64,000 nucleotides of DNA from Trichopria drosophilae (lineage: Eukaryota > Arthropoda > Insecta > Hymenoptera > Diapriidae), in contig CM059584.1 of the NCBI GenBank assembly GCA_030407085.1, forward strand, positions 105,833,001-105,897,000, in the 5' to 3' direction. Shown piece by piece: positions 61,131 through 64,000 of this stretch. Within the stretch, counting starts at the first letter, position 1. Each line of letters opens with the position of its first letter. The notes beneath the pieces are model-generated. The model was not told the origin of the DNA and searched no databases. It was given only the letters and a program-made list of their open reading frames with translations. A program made the translations under genes and the position numbers.

Positions 61131-61570
61131 AGTGAGGTCTTGTAGGCTTTTTGCTTAAGACTCCAAATATGACCGTCTCAAATCAAAATAAAATATCTAA
61201 TTGGCTCTAGTTTTTGAGATATTGAAGGTCAAAGTGATGAAGAATCGTTTATTTGGATATTTTTCACATTACTTAAATTCGAATCACTTCAAACTCATTA
61301 TCGTATGGCTACTTTTCGAGAAAAACAGAAGAAAATGTCGTCAATAAAATAGGTCCAATTGAATATTTTGGCGTACATATTTCATCAGAATTGACTCTTA
61401 CCGGTAGAACAATACCATTTTTTGGGATGTTAATAGATGCTAAAAAATGCCTACAATCGAATTTTGTACGTCTTTGACTTTCATTATTATAAAAACTAGA
61501 GTCAGTTGGCTATTTTGGAGGTCATATTTGGATTCTGGAGCAAAGAGCCTACCAGACTCCACTCTTATTT
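61131..61570. repeat. Element with ~110-bp inverted arms
   Basis: The left arm has TAAGAGTGAGGTCTTGTAGG, CCAAATATGACC and TTGGCTCTAGTTTTT. The right arm has the complements AAAAACTAGAGTCAGTTGGC, GGTCATATTTGG and CTACCAGACTCCACTCTTAT. The 62-codon open frame over the right arm is not a gene. Confidence 0.65.
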
Positions 61571-64000
61571 ATAGGGTAACAAAATTTTGGTTGTTCTGTG
61601 TAATCTATTACTGTGCAACTTCAAATTATTGGTAATCTAGGAAACTAAAAATGATACCTCAGATATGGTTATAAAGTAAACATAATATTATTAACTCAGA
61701 AAAATGTCAACACTACCAAAGAAAAGGCAGGGAAATTAAAGATAGATTCTTTGTACATCTAGATAACTTTTATTAACCAATTTCATCGTTATCGTTACAA
61801 ATTACGCGAGTGTGACATTGCGCGTGTCATTTCAAACGGATACAATGAAATGTCATAACGTCTTAGTTTTATTACAGTCAATGAATTAGCGAACGATCGA
61901 ATCGAGAGTGGTATGCTGATTTAGTGTATTTAAACATTTTTGTTTCGTGTTTTTCATCGCTACTCGATTCTTAATATCTGGTTACTCGACAACACGTACT
62001 TTACTTGTTCCTTTACATTTAATGTTCGATTGTGTCACTGTATAGTCATAAATGTGAGAGTCATTTGTGCGCGTGTGTGTACAAACTTGAATAATTATAG
62101 TCGAAGACATCAAAAACATTCTACGTAATGTTTAAATAACGAGGCCGTGGATTTGTTCTTACGAAGAAGCCCAAATACATTCGCCAATTTTAGCACTTCA
62201 TGTTAATGAACAAGAAACCATAGCGAATTTAATAAATGCAAATGAGTCTTACAGCAAACGGCTGATAGGTAGACGTCGACTCTAAAAATAGGTATGTATA
62301 TGAAACAATAAAAAACGCGTGCTTTTTTTGGCATGAAGTTTGGAATTTATACTCGGAAGATAACACAATCTCCACAATTTTCCAACTGGTTTCACTTTTA
62401 TAAATCTGACAAAATTCTTCAAAAGATCAGTTATAAATTTCGTTTTATATATATTTGATGTATACTAAACTATTTGTATATATGAAATTCGTTATCGAAT
62501 CTTTTTGTAAGTTTGGCATACCTAGAAATATTTCTTCTTGTTCCGAGTTACCGATTGCACCTCTTGAAATCCACGGCTTTATACTTGTTAGGCTTACTGC
62601 TACTATTTATTTAATATATCGGTGTACTTATACAAGTATCTTTTCTTCATCTCTTCTCTTACTCCAGCATCTTGCATCCCTCCATTTTACTTATAACGAG
62701 CGATAATACCAGGACGTCGTTGCCGATTTCGAAAAGCTCTTTCGTGCTTTTTCACGGCCAATAAAGAGTCGATCATCATTTCACTCACTTTCATTCTCTC
62801 GTCGTCGATCATTAATTGGTATCCTTTCCAAGCACCTATACCAAAGTACGGTCGTTCTTTTTTTTTTCTCGGTCAGAAGTGGGTCCAGGGGATGAAGATT
62901 TTCCTATGGCCTTCGACTATTTAATCGCTTTTCTAATTCCACTTCATTCGGTAACATTTTTCTATTTCCCTGTAGGTTGGTCCGGTGTGGCAGTGCCCAG
63001 TTCAAATATTAACTCGAACAATTGATTTGGCGTTTGTCTTTTATTTTTGACCTATTGTAACCGTGTCGATTCATCCCCTTCAAGAAAAATCGTACATCTT
63101 TGCCGGAGACTCTTAGTTTCCGAAATCTACGGACCTTGACGCCCATCTGCACGATTTTTCCATCGAGTACGCGGAGATGCTTAGACAAAATTGAACAAAA
63201 AGACAACGAAGACGAAAAAATTCTTTCGCTCAGAGAACATTCATTCCGCAAACGAAACTCACTGGTATTTACAATGCAATTCATCATACATACGCGACAC
63301 TCACGCTTCAATCTCTCATTGACGTTTATTATATTTATAATATATTATATTTGTAATTTAAATAGCACGCCATTTCCGGTAGTTTTATATGTATAAGTGA
63401 TGTATGTATAATGTCGTATTCATCCTTATTGCGGTGTTCGCACGATCGTTCGTAATTAATAATAATTATACATGTTACTCTCTTATTTATATGCATGTAT
63501 ACATATACCTCATATATCTAATCGTTAAAGTACGTAGATTCGGAAAGCTATGAATGGGATGGAGTTTACGAGGCTGAATAGAGAGATTGGGGACGTGGAG
63601 ATGTGGCCTGGAAGAAGTTTTCAGGAGTTTATATTCAACCCTTCCTAAACACGCGAGTCGCTGATGCATCAGCGGAGCGACTCTTGTAAATACACAATGC
63701 AATGATCTTTACTTCGTCGAAGTGGCCGTAGACACTAATCAATAGCGATACTTAATATTCTTTACTTTATATATTGTTTTTTTTTCGTGACTGATGAATT
63801 CATCTAACATTTTTCCCATTACTCTGTTATTCACTACGGCTACTGCTTGCATCATTCGCCGCTACAGCGTAATCCTACGAGTGTCTACTTCATGAATAGT
63901 TGATTGTAATTATTTGAATCTCATTTCGGTTACTTTTTCATATACTGACGTTGACAGCAGAATTGCACACCAGTTCCGATTTCAGGGGAATTCGAGTATT
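61571..64000. other. Right-hand end without recognised gene
   Basis: From about 62.7 kb the sequence is less AT-rich and has frames on both strands (for example a basic 100-codon minus-strand frame at 63009-63311), but none resembles a protein I know. It may be UTR or regulatory sequence of a gene beyond the window. Confidence 0.4.
63655..63683. repeat. Nested palindrome
   Basis: A perfect 16-base palindrome CGCTGATGCATCAGCG (63659-63674) lies within a second, 8-base stem (GAGTCGCT at 63655-63662 with AGCGACTC at 63676-63683). The function, if any, is unknown. Confidence 0.6.

Noticed and set aside
63009..63311. Basic 100-codon minus-strand open frame
   Set aside because: Overlaps an equally long plus-strand frame, has no recognised domain or splice context, and is more likely UTR or non-coding.

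Overview
The window is animal nuclear DNA, very AT-rich, with large introns, GT-AG splicing and many short terminal-inverted-repeat (TIR) elements. Protein similarity (a dORK1-type two-pore potassium channel and a metazoan WHEP-type histidyl-tRNA synthetase) together with the repeats points to an insect. A hymenopteran is my best guess, but this is inference from general appearance, not a search.

Layout. (1) About 2.0-35.6 kb, plus strand: a complete Ork1-like two-pore potassium channel gene. It has a 5' UTR exon with small upstream ORFs and seven coding exons (about 1188 residues) whose splice phases all agree. Intron 1 is 24.4 kb and full of miniature inverted-repeat elements. It also holds one unexplained GC-richer, coding-like patch on the minus strand (about 13.1-13.3 kb). 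(2) 35.6-41.1 kb: convergent intergenic space packed with fold-back elements. (3) 41.1-48.1 kb, minus strand: histidyl-tRNA synthetase (HARS). The core exons give a 504-residue cytosolic enzyme. Two further in-frame exons stand out. One is an alternative first exon encoding a basic, mitochondrial-type leader. The other is a 103-codon exon resembling the GST-C-like domain of eEF1B-beta and CysRS, which if included would split the WHEP hairpin. (4) HARS intron 4 carries a three-level nested insertion: a TA-flanked fold-back element, containing an inverted (twin-priming-like) non-LTR retrotransposon, itself interrupted by a 1.2-kb TIR element whose 4-bp target duplication can be read from the restored frame. 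(5) 48.3-64 kb: a possible last exon of another minus-strand gene, a minisatellite, a second dead non-LTR retrotransposon, several fold-back repeats and long AT-rich stretches without a recognisable gene.

The two genes converge and have unrelated jobs: potassium leak at the plasma membrane, and histidine charging of tRNA in cytosol and probably mitochondria. I saw no functional RNA gene, CRISPR array or intact autonomous transposon. The most interesting candidates are the GST-like exon and the mitochondrial leader exon of HARS, the nested insertion in its intron, and the coding-like island in Ork1 intron 1.
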